A stretch of 64,000 bases of DNA. Origin: Cadophora sp. MPI-SDFR-AT-0126 (taxonomy: Eukaryota; Ascomycota; Leotiomycetes; Helotiales; Ploettnerulaceae). The translations under genes were made by a program, and so were the position numbers. Below the pieces are notes generated by a model that was not told where the DNA came from, searched no databases, and worked only from the letters and a program-made list of their open reading frames with translations. Below are positions 1-10,009 of the stretch, in pieces (the stretch's first letter is position 1; each line of letters begins with the position of its first letter). The stretch spans positions 1,054,001 to 1,118,000 of the forward strand of contig JAGMVK010000001.1 in NCBI GenBank assembly GCA_020747065.1, given 5' to 3'.

Positions 1-411
1 AAGTATTTGGCGTCGGATCTTGTGAAGAAGTAATCTAAGAACTAGGAGAATGGCTTTGTGAGCTCCCGAGTTGGCATTGGAAAAGGATCTGGAGTTTCTT
101 ACCTTTTCAAAAAAGTACTCATACTTTTCCTTCCCTAGAACTGCGAGAATCGCGGCTCTGTGTTGACGCTCGTGTCCACTGAAACCTGTGATAAAGTTCT
201 CCATGTTCATATGTCCTCCCAAGCCAGCCTATTTGTGAAGTTAGATACTGCAATTTTTTCTTTTAGAATCATGGACTTGAAAACCTACGCCTTTCAGGAC
301 GACTTCATTTCCTTTTCCATCGACAATTTTTGTCCCAGAAACTTTCAGAATGGAATCTATGCCTCCAGGGGATTTGGCGTCAGCCACCTTTCCAGCTGCT
401 TTTTGTCCCAT
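1..411 (-). CDS. GH5 family glycoside hydrolase, 5' part only
   Basis: This is the N-terminal part of a glycoside hydrolase family 5 (cellulase / exo-1,3-glucanase-like) protein; the rest lies beyond the window edge. Coding exons are 289-411, 103-228 and 1-41, with GT-AG introns between them. The spliced protein reads LKVSGTKIVDGKGNEVVLKG, then GAGLGGHMNMENFITGF, then GHERQHRAAI and FLDYFFTRSDAKY. This is the conserved start of fungal cytosolic-type GH5 proteins, ahead of the catalytic barrel. I see no signal peptide, which suits an intracellular glycosidase acting on imported oligosaccharides. The catalytic glutamates are outside the window. Its neighbours, a Zn2Cys6 regulator and a sugar transporter, suggest a sugar utilisation module. 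The family is fairly certain; the substrate is unknown. Confidence 0.85.
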
Positions 412-1032
412 CTTGTAACGTGTATCGGAGACTTAAAATGATCGAAAATGTTTGGAATTCTAATAGACAGATGTTGATGTTTCAGGGAGATGTCAAGATG
501 GAATTGAGGTAGTGAAAGAGAAATGGGTGGAAATTTTCGAGACAGAATATTCTACACAACTTGCTCGGCCGAGGTGCAGCTAGTTGGACTAGGGACTCGA
601 ATTCAATCCCAAGACCGCATGTAAACATCGCGGGGTGTCCCCGTGGAGAAGTGGGGGATGTCAGGGTTCTTGGAAGCGATACTCCGCGACGAACATGTCC
701 ATAATTTGAAATGCACTTAATCAAGGAGACGCCACAGTTTCCTGTCCCGTCGGCGACGCCTGTGGAGTTGCTGAATCGGAATTACTCGACCCGGGAAGTA
801 TGCTGAGTCGGTCCTAATATACAACTCTTCTCGGCTGGTGGCACCCCTTGGCGAACCAGACTCGCGGAGTGTCGCTCGACACTACTAAGTGCTTGCATCG
901 TTTTGAACACCAAGCGCTTCACACCGGGCAAACGTGGAGAAGGCCTCATGTCATGAACTGCCATTTGAGAATCACAGATTGCTCAATAGCGATGTTCAGA
1001 CATTGAACATGTCAACATGGAATTTTTGGCAT
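412..1032. other. Upstream region of the GH5 gene
   Basis: This non-coding stretch lies between the GH5 start codon and the stop of the Zn2Cys6 regulator gene, both on the minus strand. It should hold the GH5 promoter and the regulator's 3' UTR. The short ORFs here have no recognisable content. Confidence 0.6.
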
Positions 1033-3136
1033 TTAGCTTTGTGCATCCTGAGCTAGTAACTTCATCATCTCTCTCCAGCTGGCAGCAGCAGCTATCTCGT
1101 CCTCCCAGAACTCTAACAAGTCATCAACGCTCGCAAGCAAGTCGAACCAACCCACTGGCATCAGATCTTGCAATTGATTGCTATGACAGGCAGCCAGGAG
1201 GACAAATGTACTCCGCGTCACACTCTTGATCATGCCATAGGTTCCATGATGTCTATGCTTGAAGCCTGGCTGGTTGATCGCGATACGGTCCGCTGCAACT
1301 TGAAGTCCCTTCTTGACATACTCGTCGATTGCTGGATCGCGCTGACCTCCATTGATAGCATATTTCACGAATGGCCAGTAGATGAGCTCGTAGCAGTTTA
1401 AAAGATGACCCTTGAGAATGAAATTCAAAACATCGTCTTGATACTTCTCTAGCTCGTTTGGAGAGGGCAAGGATTGGATCCTGATACGTTTAAATCAGCA
1501 TTGGGTCCTCCGACAATTTGCCCATTATGGAAATGTTACCAATCTTGAGCTTCTTGCTCAAATTCTGCAGCACTTTCATGAGTAGATTGTGTTTCATGAG
1601 GCACATTCAAGTCCAAGCCTTTGGAAATAAATGCCATGATACGGTTTGCAAGTCTTCGCAGCGCGATTTCAGCGAGATAGAAGAACCACGACCTATCTGT
1701 ATCCGTGATCGAATTGAGAGGTGGATCTGGAAACTTTCGAGGATACCACAAGTCAATGGTACGAAAGCCAGGAGGGCTAACATCTAGGTGGCTCTCACTC
1801 GATGAGGGTCAGCTTTTGGTATATGAGCATGATTCGAAGCACCTACATTTCCGATTTGAGACATGTCCAGTAGGTACTCTCCTCTGCCACAGTCACACTG
1901 TCCAACTGGTAGTCTGGAGGCGATGAGGATCCGATATCGAGTCCTGCTTCAGCCAGACAGCGAAATCCTTGACAACACGCAAGTGCCTGTAAGAACATAG
2001 ACCAGGCTGCTTCTGGCTGCATCACCGTAGAAAGGTAAACGCCACAATAGAAGAAGCATTGCGCCTCCAATATACCTCTCTTCCCTAGACAAACCCCGAG
2101 ACGCTTCTGCGATGCGGCAAAATACGGCAGCGCTTGTGCAACTCTACGTCGGTCACTGGCTTTGGGGTCTTGCTCTTCGAGTTGGCCAGGTGAAGTCGGT
2201 CCGAACTCTGTGGTCAATGTACCAAGGGCACAGATGAGAAGCTTGAAAGTTGTGAGTTTATTCCAGAAGAGCAAATCTGTAGTTTATACTTACCACGAGA
2301 CATGACTGGGCATCCCAGCTAATCCCATCAAGACACACTTGGTGCATCAACCTTTTTATCTCGTCCTTATTCAGAATGGGATTCTTGGAATGTACGCCTC
2401 TCCAGAAGTTTTCCAACAAGGCGTTGCATGTGCTCATATTGAACTCATCGGACAAGCTACCAGCTTGCTGATGGAACGTAATCGGACTGCAGACCATCTT
2501 GGTTGGAGGGACGATTGAGTTGACAAGACCCCGGATAGGTTCCCATTGCAAGACAGCTTCAAGCCGAACATTGATGAGAGAGCTCTGGACACAACCTAAT
2601 CGGCTCCCAATTTCTCTTTGTGTTGGAGATGATACGGTCACCGTTCCAGGCGAGGTTTGGTGATCGGATGGAGATGCCTTGCCACTTGAAAATAGTAACG
2701 ACTCCAGCCGGTCGAAGCGTTCTAGAATTGCAAGACTAGCAGGATCGAATCTGCAGACCTGTTAGTCATATAACGGCAGGTGTAATCAAAAGCCTCCTTT
2801 CAGTGTCTAAGTGAATGTAGGTAATGTTGGAAAGTAGACCATATCTTATGCTGTATTACGTCGCTAGTATAAGTGATCGCATCTCGTTTGTCTCAGCACC
2901 AGTGAATTTACTAAGACAGGCCCAAGAGAAGAAACCTACGATGATAGATCTTGAGGAGCCCAAGTACAGGTCGTTCCAGCCTTCTCACAGAACCCACATT
3001 TAGGTCGCCTATTGTCACATTTGGTTCTTCGGGCACGACACACTTGGCAAGCTTTGTTCGCACGCTTCCGAGGGTATGCAGCAGTGCCCCGAGGAGCGGG
3101 TCGTTTCCGAGTTCCATCTGACGGTGATGCCGACAT
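1033..3136 (-). CDS. Zn2Cys6 (fungal binuclear cluster) transcription factor, 577 aa
   Basis: This is a nuclear transcriptional regulator. The five exons are 2940-3136, 2294-2750, 1847-2241, 1540-1776 and 1033-1480; all four introns are GT-AG and the summed frame is open. The DNA-binding cluster has Cys at residues 30, 33, 40, 47, 50 and 57 (C-x2-C-x6-C-x6-C-x2-C-x6-C), preceded by a basic stretch. A short helical segment follows (FDPASLAILERFDRLE), as is usual between the cluster and the middle homology region. The remainder is the Fungal_trans-type domain, with a typical TYWTCLKSE motif near residue 345. The gene is divergent from the sugar transporter and next to the GH5 gene, so a role as local pathway regulator is a reasonable inference. 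The target genes are not shown by the sequence. Confidence 0.9.
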
Positions 3137-3826
3137 AATTGTCGATATGTCCGGATTTGAAAGTGTTACTTGGCTCAAATGATGCACGCGGAGTGTCGTC
3201 CTCAAGGCAGCGGTCGGCTTTTGACGCGCAACTTTCGAGGAGAAGAGAAGAGCATGAAAGAGGCGCGGGATATCGTTCCTAAAGCTACAGGAACGAAACC
3301 AGCAGGTCTGGTCAGGAGATCGTGATCGTGGAGCAGCCAGGTCTGGGCAACTCAACAAGAACATCCGTGGCCAATGGCGCAAGTTCTGAGTTCTCCACTT
3401 CTCGCGGAATATCGCTCGTAAATAAGTTCACGTAGCCGCGCTCCGTTGTGACTGGCCCGGAGCCGAAACTCTAGGCCTCGTTGGGGTATGGGGTTAGGGG
3501 TGTTTTGGTCCCCCATTTTTCTACTGACTGGGGAGTAAACTTTCCCCAGATTTATCGTGCAGCTGGGACCATCAACCATTTCCTTTTGAACCACAACCCC
3601 GGGTAATGTGGCGTCTTGAGAAGCAACATCGGCCCATACCAAAGCATAAGTCAATATCGGTTCTACGACCTTGTAAAGTATATATAAAGATGGATCGTCC
3701 ACGAAGTTGAAGATTCTTCCCAAGGATCTCGAAAGCATTCAGACACTGTTGCCTCCCTAGTACTGGACATCCAGATACAATACCACGTTCAAGTTCCAAA
3801 ACCATTTAGCCCTATTTCCATTCCTC
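3137..3826. promoter_or_regulatory. Divergent promoter region, regulator / sugar transporter
   Basis: This 690-nt region separates the start codons of the Zn2Cys6 regulator (minus) and the sugar transporter (plus), so it must hold both promoters. A TATA-like element sits at 3681-3688 on the plus strand, about 140 nt before the transporter ATG. No convincing gene is present. Confidence 0.7.
3681..3688 (+). promoter_or_regulatory. TATA-like box of the sugar transporter
   Basis: TATATAAA lies about 140 nt upstream of the transporter start codon, a plausible distance for a fungal TATA element. Its function is inferred from position and sequence only. Confidence 0.45.
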
Positions 3827-5530
3827 ATGTCTTCCATCAACGAGAAGAAGCAAGATAATGCTTCTGTTCACCAGGAGTATGCTAAGACCACGCCAATTCC
3901 CGTGGAGCCGGCTACCATCTCAATCCGAGAGGCAATCCAAGGCAATGGAGCTGTGCTATGGTGGACTTTCTTCTTTGCCATGAGTGCAATTGGCTGGTAT
4001 GTAGTCATAACTGAATGTGAGAATAGCTGCTGATTTATAAAGGGGATTTGACGCCCAAGTCAATGGAGCTATGATATCAGTTCCAGCTTTCCGCAGAGAT
4101 TTTGGGTACGTCCTGGCTCCGAGACATTCCCAAATCATCAGAACTCTGACTAACGTGGCCATAGATATCTTTTCGAAGGCCAATATGTCATACCTGCAGA
4201 CTGGCAGAGTTCTTTCAACATCATCTCCGCTGTCGGCCAGTTCTTTGGCGGGTTTGGGTTTGGCTGGCTGTCTGATAGGATCGGTCGTCGTGGTGCTCTA
4301 GCAACTGGTGTCATTATCTGTAGTGGTGGCATCATTGGACAGCTCCTCGCGGCTACGAGACCAGCCTTCCTCATCAGCAAGCTGATTCTTGGTATTGGTC
4401 TCGGGGCCTACCTCACAATTGGACCTCTCTACTGCTCAGAAGTAAGCCCAGTATCACTTCGCGGTATTACGACTGCAGGAATCAACTTGGGCATAGTTGT
4501 CGGACAGTTACTTTCGAATGCGGCGGTCAAAGGATTTGGGGAGCGTACAGACAGATGGGCATACCGGGCTCCATTTGCCCTACAGCTCTTGTTCGTCGGT
4601 ACGTGCACCAGCTCAACTTCTTCATGAGTATTTTTAACGTGTTCCAAAGTTTTCCTTCTGGGTGGACTCCCCTTCGCTCCCGAATCACCATGGTACTTGG
4701 TCCGAAAAGGCAAGCTTGAAGAAGCAGCAAAGAGTTGTGCTAAACTCTACCCACACGAGGCCGACATTGACGCAAAAGTTGCGTCTATCAAACAGCTGGT
4801 AGATATCGAGATACAAGAAGACAAGGGAACGTGGATGGATTGCTTCCGTGGCACCGACCTACTTCGCACTGGGATCTCCACTGGCGTCTTCGCATGTCAA
4901 CATCTCGTGGGTATCATATTTGTTCTAGGATTCAGTGGGTACTTCTTCCAACTTGCTGGACTGTCGGTCTCGAAATCATTCGACATGGGAGTCGGAGTTA
5001 CAGCTTGCGGAGTGCTTGGTAACTTCCTCTCCTGGTTCGTCGTCAACAACTACGGCCGCAGGAAGGTGTTTGTTCAAGGAATGGCAGTGTTGACCACTAT
5101 CCTGATCCTCATTGGAATCATGGACGTCATCCCCACTGGTGGAGCAAAATGGGCGCAAGCTGCACTAACAGTCATCTACGCCTTCGTCTACTTCATGACG
5201 ATTGGGGCCATGGCTTTTGTTCTTTTAGGAGAAGTCTCAGCGCCCAGTCTCCGAGCGAAGACAATGGGTCTTGCAGCAGTAACGCAATCCGTCTTCGGCA
5301 TTGCGATGAACTTTGCCATCCCATATATGGTCAACCCGGATTCTGGAAATCTGAAGGGAAAAGTTGGATTTGTATTCGGAGGACTTGGGCTCATTGCCAC
5401 GATTGGAAGCTACTTCTATGTTCCTGAACTGAAGGGCAAGACCTTTACAGAGATTGATGCGTTGTTCCAGGCTAAGGTAGCACCACGAAAGATGGGCGAT
5501 GTCAAGCCTGAACAGGAGATAGGTGTCTGA
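3827..5530 (+). CDS. MFS sugar transporter (sugar porter family), 515 aa
   Basis: This is a plasma-membrane proton-coupled sugar importer of the fungal hexose / alpha-glucoside porter type. Exons are 3827-3996, 4043-4105, 4165-4598 and 4650-5530; all splices restore frame. Family signatures are the WGFDAQVNGA segment in TM1, GWLSDRIGRR in the TM2-TM3 loop, and PESPWYLVRKGK after TM6 (the PESPR-type motif). A second NNYGRR loop lies in the C-terminal half, and PELKGKTFTEID follows the last helix. Length and the two sets of six helices match the family. The first coding exon carries the cytosolic N-terminus. It is divergently transcribed from a Zn2Cys6 regulator, with a GH5 glycosidase beyond it. 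Close relatives include both glucoside permeases and general hexose carriers, so the substrate is undetermined. Confidence 0.9.
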
Positions 5531-6172
5531 TGAGGAAATTTGAGTTGTGAAAAAATTTGGGAAACTAGCGGGCCAAAGTATTAGCAGATGTAACAGAACC
5601 CGATGAATGAGCCAGTATAATTTTGATTCTGTTCAGAATATAGATACGCGTTCTCAGCAATCGCAACTTGTGCGTCTGAGTGAGCTGGGTATAACGTCAT
5701 GTTACTCATCATGAGAAGGGAGTGATATAAAGAGATGGGCAGTCTTACGTAATAGAAAACCAATCAATTGCACTCAGACAGTGCAAGACGAACTCTCGTG
5801 CGGACTCCAGTCCCAAATATCTCTTGGGACAATGAAGCTGCTCTGCTATGCCTCAAGCTGCCGGACGAAACACCACTTGGAGCTACTGACACGAGTTCAT
5901 TTGAAAAGATAGGCTGATTCTAACCACTAATGTGATGATCTAGGGGGAAATGGTTTGTTGGCGTGGGTGTCGGAAGCAGTTGAGTATTTTTGTACTTGAA
6001 GAAAAAATTGGAAAGGAAAGAAGAAGGTCAGAAAGCCGAGAAAAAAGATCAAGGTCGTGCAGCAGCTCGCCTCGCGTCAGCCCCTCCCGAATCCACAGCT
6101 CCCAGGCGACACTCGAATCAACAACCCCTCCAGTCACCACCAGTGAATCCAACTTCACCAGAATAGACAAAG
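5531..6172. other. Intergenic region
   Basis: This region holds the 3' flank of the sugar transporter and the promoter and leader of the small protein gene that follows. From about 5990 it is purine-rich, then becomes C-rich. No further gene is recognised. Confidence 0.5.
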
Positions 6173-6593
6173 ATGGTAATTCACCTCCCTCAATTCCCTA
6201 TCTCCAAATTCAACTCGCTTGACTGAAGCTAATGATCACCAGTCTAAAGACTCAAGCTATACATACGTGCACTTCAACCGCCCTCGAGACGCCGACCTCT
6301 TCGAAGACTTCTGCAAAGACAAGCTCCCAGACGACGAGATCTACGTGCCGCCTCACAACCAGCCCATCAATCCCGAGGATGAAGACGATGTAGTGCCAGA
6401 CCAGCACGCGGCGTTTGGTATCCAGCGCGCAACGCAGAAAACCAAGGAGGCGGCTTGGAAGGATCTGGGACTCGCGGAGTTGATGAGGAAGGGACCGGGT
6501 GTGAAGGGCGGGAGTGGAAGTTCTGCTGGGGATATTGCGACGAGAGGAGATACGGGTGTGTTTAAGCCGGGAAGTAAGAGTTTGCCTAGGTGA
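6173..6593 (+). CDS. Small conserved fungal protein of unknown function, 117 aa
   Basis: This is an acidic, soluble protein without a recognised domain. The preferred model has a first coding exon consisting only of the start codon (6173-6175), an intron at 6176-6242 with GT-AG ends, and a second exon 6243-6593. It begins MSKDSSYTYVHFNRPRD and has an acidic proline-rich middle (PPHNQPINPEDEDD) followed by AAFGIQRATQKTKEAAW. An alternative ATG at 6219 lies inside the proposed intron, in the same frame, and would add eight residues instead. The tight charge pattern and third-position bias suggest a real gene. I do not know its function; no membrane segment or signal peptide is visible. Confidence 0.65.
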
Positions 6594-6947
6594 GGGATTG
6601 GAGATATGAATTGGGATTGATGTTGTACTGGGCTTTGGTGTAAAGGAAACGGTTGTACAGATTGGGCTTTGGGACTGGACTGTTGATTGATACCCTGTTT
6701 GAGCAAGATTGAACCTGGAGTATGGATATTGGTATTACAGGGACCGAGCATATGGTGTTGGATTCTTCAAGAAAGGAGTACAGTAGAGTACTGGCAGTAA
6801 AACTGCATCAATTCTGTCAGATATCAAGCCTTAATGGCCTCTAAACACATTTATCCCATCCCAAATCCCCCAGACTCCACTAATGCCCAATACGCCACCC
6901 AAATGACCTTTACTCCCTTCCAATCAGCTCATCTGTATCTCCTCTCT
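6594..6947. other. Convergent 3' flanks
   Basis: This interval lies between the stop codons of the small protein gene (plus) and TRS31 (minus). It should hold both 3' UTRs; no coding content is recognised. Confidence 0.5.
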
Positions 6948-7741
6948 CTAAGCCTTCGCAAGATAAGCTTCCCTCTCCACAACCTCCGGCTGGAACTTCA
7001 CCAAAAACACAGTCTTCCCAGGCCACAGCTCGCCCTCCTCTCCCTTCCCAACACTATGCGCCGTCACTCTTGCTGGGAAGCCAGCTCCATCACATACACC
7101 CTCCACAATACCCGCCACGAAAGCGGCGCAGTTTAGCTGGTTCATCTCCTTGGGGACGCTGATATATTGATTGACGACCGGCTCGTTGTCTGAGATCATA
7201 TATTCTTCCGGCGTTTCTGGATTTGACGATTTCTCGAGCGCATCTGCGGGTCGAGAGAATAGATGCCGCCAGAGGACGGTGGTGATGAATTGGAGGAGGG
7301 CGATGATGTTGAGAGGGCGGGTTTGTGTTCGTGGTGGTTCGCGGTAGAGGAGCATGTCGAGGAGTTTGAGACCTATGGGGTGTCCTTGGACGTTTAACCT
7401 GTATCAATTGCTCTCAATCAGCTATCTTGTCGAAATAAAAGGTAGAGTAGACTGCTGCTTTGCGCAAGCAAAGTCCCAAGTTGCCAGCAGCGCAATTTCG
7501 AGGGCAAGACAAACCTCTTCTCCAGATCTTGAATCCCAGTAACGCGCTTCTGCGCATAGCTCACCATCTCCCCAAACAGATACGCAAAGCTCGCCTGGCT
7601 GAGCTCCTGCGTCCGGCTGCGGTTCAGCGGACGGTGGTAGATGGTCTTTCCATTGGAAGGGTAGCGGAGGCCTGGCGGTGCGCCTCGTGCTTGGGAGTTC
7701 TGGCTTGCGAGCGGTGGCTTTACGGGTTGGGAGGATGCCAT
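6948..7741 (-). CDS. TRS31: TRAPP complex subunit Trs31 / TRAPPC5, 225 aa
   Basis: This is a core subunit of the TRAPP tethering complexes, which act as exchange factors for Ypt1/Rab1 and related GTPases in ER-Golgi and Golgi traffic. Exons are 7515-7741 and 6948-7398; the 116-nt intron (GTTTGT donor) splits an Arg codon. Recognisable segments are SFAYLFGEMVSYAQKRV, the GLKLLDMLLYREP helix, and FITTVLWRHLFSR. Further on are the AEEYMI-like segment (PEEYMISDNEP) and LNCAAFVAGIVEGVCDGAGF, the conserved Bet3-fold region. The start chosen gives a short disordered N-terminus, as in other fungal orthologues, and the length falls between human (188) and yeast (283) proteins. The gene is single-copy housekeeping with no functional link to its neighbours. 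Confidence 0.93.
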
Positions 7742-8117
7742 TCTGCTTGATTTTGCGAGAAGATCATACGTGACATCGAACCAGACGGCGTTTATGTGTC
7801 TTGAGGCATGTGGTGTTGAAGATTCGTGGTAGGTGGTGGGGGTGATGTTGGAGACTGGGAACTTGTCTGAAGCGAGGTTAGAGCTCGAACAGCGGCCTGG
7901 TGACAAAGAATTTGAAAATGTTTGTGTACTGCCATTACTTTTCTGCTTTTTGGAAATGAAGCAGTCTATATTATGTCTATTCTCCTATAATCGAAACTCC
8001 CAGGTTTAACGCCCATTTATCTCTACATCTCTCAAAGTCTGACTCCACTGCAAGTCGTCCGCGTCGAGCTACGACAGTTCCCTGCTTCCCGTGCTCAGGA
8101 ATCTGCCCAAACTAAGC
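7742..8117. other. Intergenic region (TRS31 promoter)
   Basis: The region between the TRS31 start and the stop of the downstream Sec14-like gene, both on the minus strand, holds no recognised gene. Confidence 0.5.
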
Positions 8118-9360
8118 CTATGCTTCCTCCTTTGGCTTTGCCGAAGCTTCAGTGGCTTCTGCTACAGGTTCTGGGACTATGGCTGGAACTGGAGCGTCCT
8201 TCTCCTGAGCAGCTTCAGCTACCTTGCTGCCAATACTGGGAGCATTTCCACCCTTAATGTAGTTCTCACTCTCCCCGTAGTGCCTGCCTCCCTTCACCCA
8301 ACGCTCATACTGCTCCTTGTGCTTTTCCTCGCAAAGTTTCAACAGTGTTGGCCAGTACACTTCGTGATCATACTCAAACTCCAAATCACCGTGAAACTCG
8401 TTCCACAGCTGTTGAGGTGGAACGTGCTGTCTCATGTCATCGTTGAACTTGAGCTTTTGACGAGTAAGAGGATCAATGAATGGTGTGATGAGCTTGAAAA
8501 AAGCCGTTACAACCCATGGAACTATAAGAAATGTCAGATACTGCTGAGGAAAGGAGCGATATAGACTTACTGTTGATGATCAGGGCTCTACCAAGTCTTT
8601 CCGGGTAATGAGTTTGGAGGATATTCAAAACCTCTTTTCCTTGACCAATACCTGGAGCTGTATTCGATCTGCTCTTACTGGACTTGAAATTGATCAAAAG
8701 AGCCAAAGTTTCCTGTCCAGGAACCATAAGGTTGACCACTCGCTCTACCATGAATACCAAGTGTTGAACCTGCCTTGGACTTGGCTCAGTATTCTGTCGT
8801 CCAGGGTTGAGATACAGACATGGTCGTGCTTCAATGTCGAATCCAAAGATAATTTGCTTGCCAGTCTCGTTCTCCGGTGAGATATGATCCCCAGTCAGAT
8901 CTGCAACTCCATATTCCCGTCTCCATGTCAGCGTGCCAAGCAATCTCTTTGCAGCTTCAGCCGTGACCCATTTTGTGGCCCGCAAGTATCTCAGAAGACA
9001 CTCTCTCGTCAACCACATTATCTCGTCCTCTGTAATTGGCCCTTCCTTTCCCTTCATGGATGGGATCTCCTTCCATGACTTGACAATTTCTAGCAAAGCC
9101 TCATATTTTCCCTCTTGCTCCGAAGTAAGTTCGGTAGTAGTCGTTGGAATTGCAGATTCGACAGGATCAACGATTGGAGTTTTCAGTGGGCCTTCCTTCT
9201 TTTCGCGCAGAGCTGCTGCAACGGAGGTTTCTTTCGAGTGCTCCGGGGTTGTATATGTAGGTGGAGGTGCTTCTATTTTATCGGCCTCGAGCTTGATATC
9301 TTCAAGCTTCTTCTCGAGCTCTGGAACTTCCCCTGATACGGGCGGCGCTGCTGCAGACAT
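8118..9360 (-). CDS. Sec14-like phosphatidylinositol transfer protein (CRAL-TRIO), 397 aa
   Basis: This is a cytosolic lipid transfer protein of the Sec14 superfamily, closest in pattern to the Pdr16/Pdr17 (Sfh) branch. These proteins present phosphatidylinositol to kinases and affect membrane lipid composition and azole tolerance. Exons are 8571-9360 and 8118-8521; the intron is GT-AG and splits an Ile codon. The order is an acidic, proline-rich N-terminal region (about 1-85), the CRAL-TRIO N helix region (ECLLRYLRATKW), then the lipid-binding domain. That domain has RPCLYLNPGRQN, NILQTHYPERLGRALIIN and PWVVTAFFKLITPFIDP. The C-terminal tail is rich in Ala, Glu and Pro. The family is certain; the branch assignment is by recalled motifs and needs a tree. 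Confidence 0.88.
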
Positions 9361-10009
9361 ATTATCCTTGAGAGTTCAGGACTGGCGCTTTTGGACAGGA
9401 TTTGGGATGTGTCGGAGGCCAATTGAACCTTTACAGAGACGGTGAAGAGAAGTAGAGGAGACCAGAGGAGGCGAGTCAAGATAGGGAGGTCTTTCTGGAT
9501 AAGCAAGTTAAATTGTGGTGGCTTTCAATATCTCGTCAGCCTCGTCTTGGCGTTCCGATTGAAGACCCGAACACGACTAAGTATCCACATCGCCAGATCC
9601 CCTCTAGTAGAACTGCTTGATTCTAATCAAGCAGGGGCAAATCTAAAGATCTTATTTTATATTCTCGCTCTTGATATGCAGTGCGTTTCTAAGCATTTGT
9701 TTTTTTTAACAAAAAAAAGAAAAGAAGTCACTGTCGATCTCAGCGCCTCAATCTGCCACTGCTAGCACTTCCAGCGCTAGTACCGCTGCACATACTAGCA
9801 GATGCACGTTTGAAAACGGACTCGATGATTCAATTTAGGACCGGCAGTATCTTCTTTTACTTTACCGCAACCATTGTCCCGAAAGAGTACAAACACCTGA
9901 TAACTCATCCATTGCTAAGTCCTCTCCTACGCATCAATGCCGATACAGGCTTTCGAAGATCGTGTAGAGAGCAGCATGTTCCTAAGCTGCCACATCCATT
10001 TCTCCGTGC
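9361..10009. other. Intergenic region (Sec14-like promoter)
   Basis: This region holds the promoter of the Sec14-like gene and the 3' flank of the pepsin-like gene. A poly(T)/poly(A) stretch lies near 9698-9723. No gene is recognised. Confidence 0.5.

Noticed and set aside
560..625. A tRNA-like stretch with an ATTCGA-type loop
   Set aside because: No acceptor or anticodon stem forms on either strand, and the A-box and B-box spacing does not fit.
482..964. Minus-strand frames upstream of the GH5 gene
   Set aside because: No recognisable motif or splice pattern, and they lie in the expected promoter region.
3352..3805. Minus-strand frames in the divergent promoter between the regulator and the sugar transporter
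   Set aside because: Two overlapping frames, neither with family features; the region is better explained as promoter.
6353..6751. Antisense frame over the small conserved protein gene
   Set aside because: It mirrors a codon-biased plus-strand gene and has no motif of its own.
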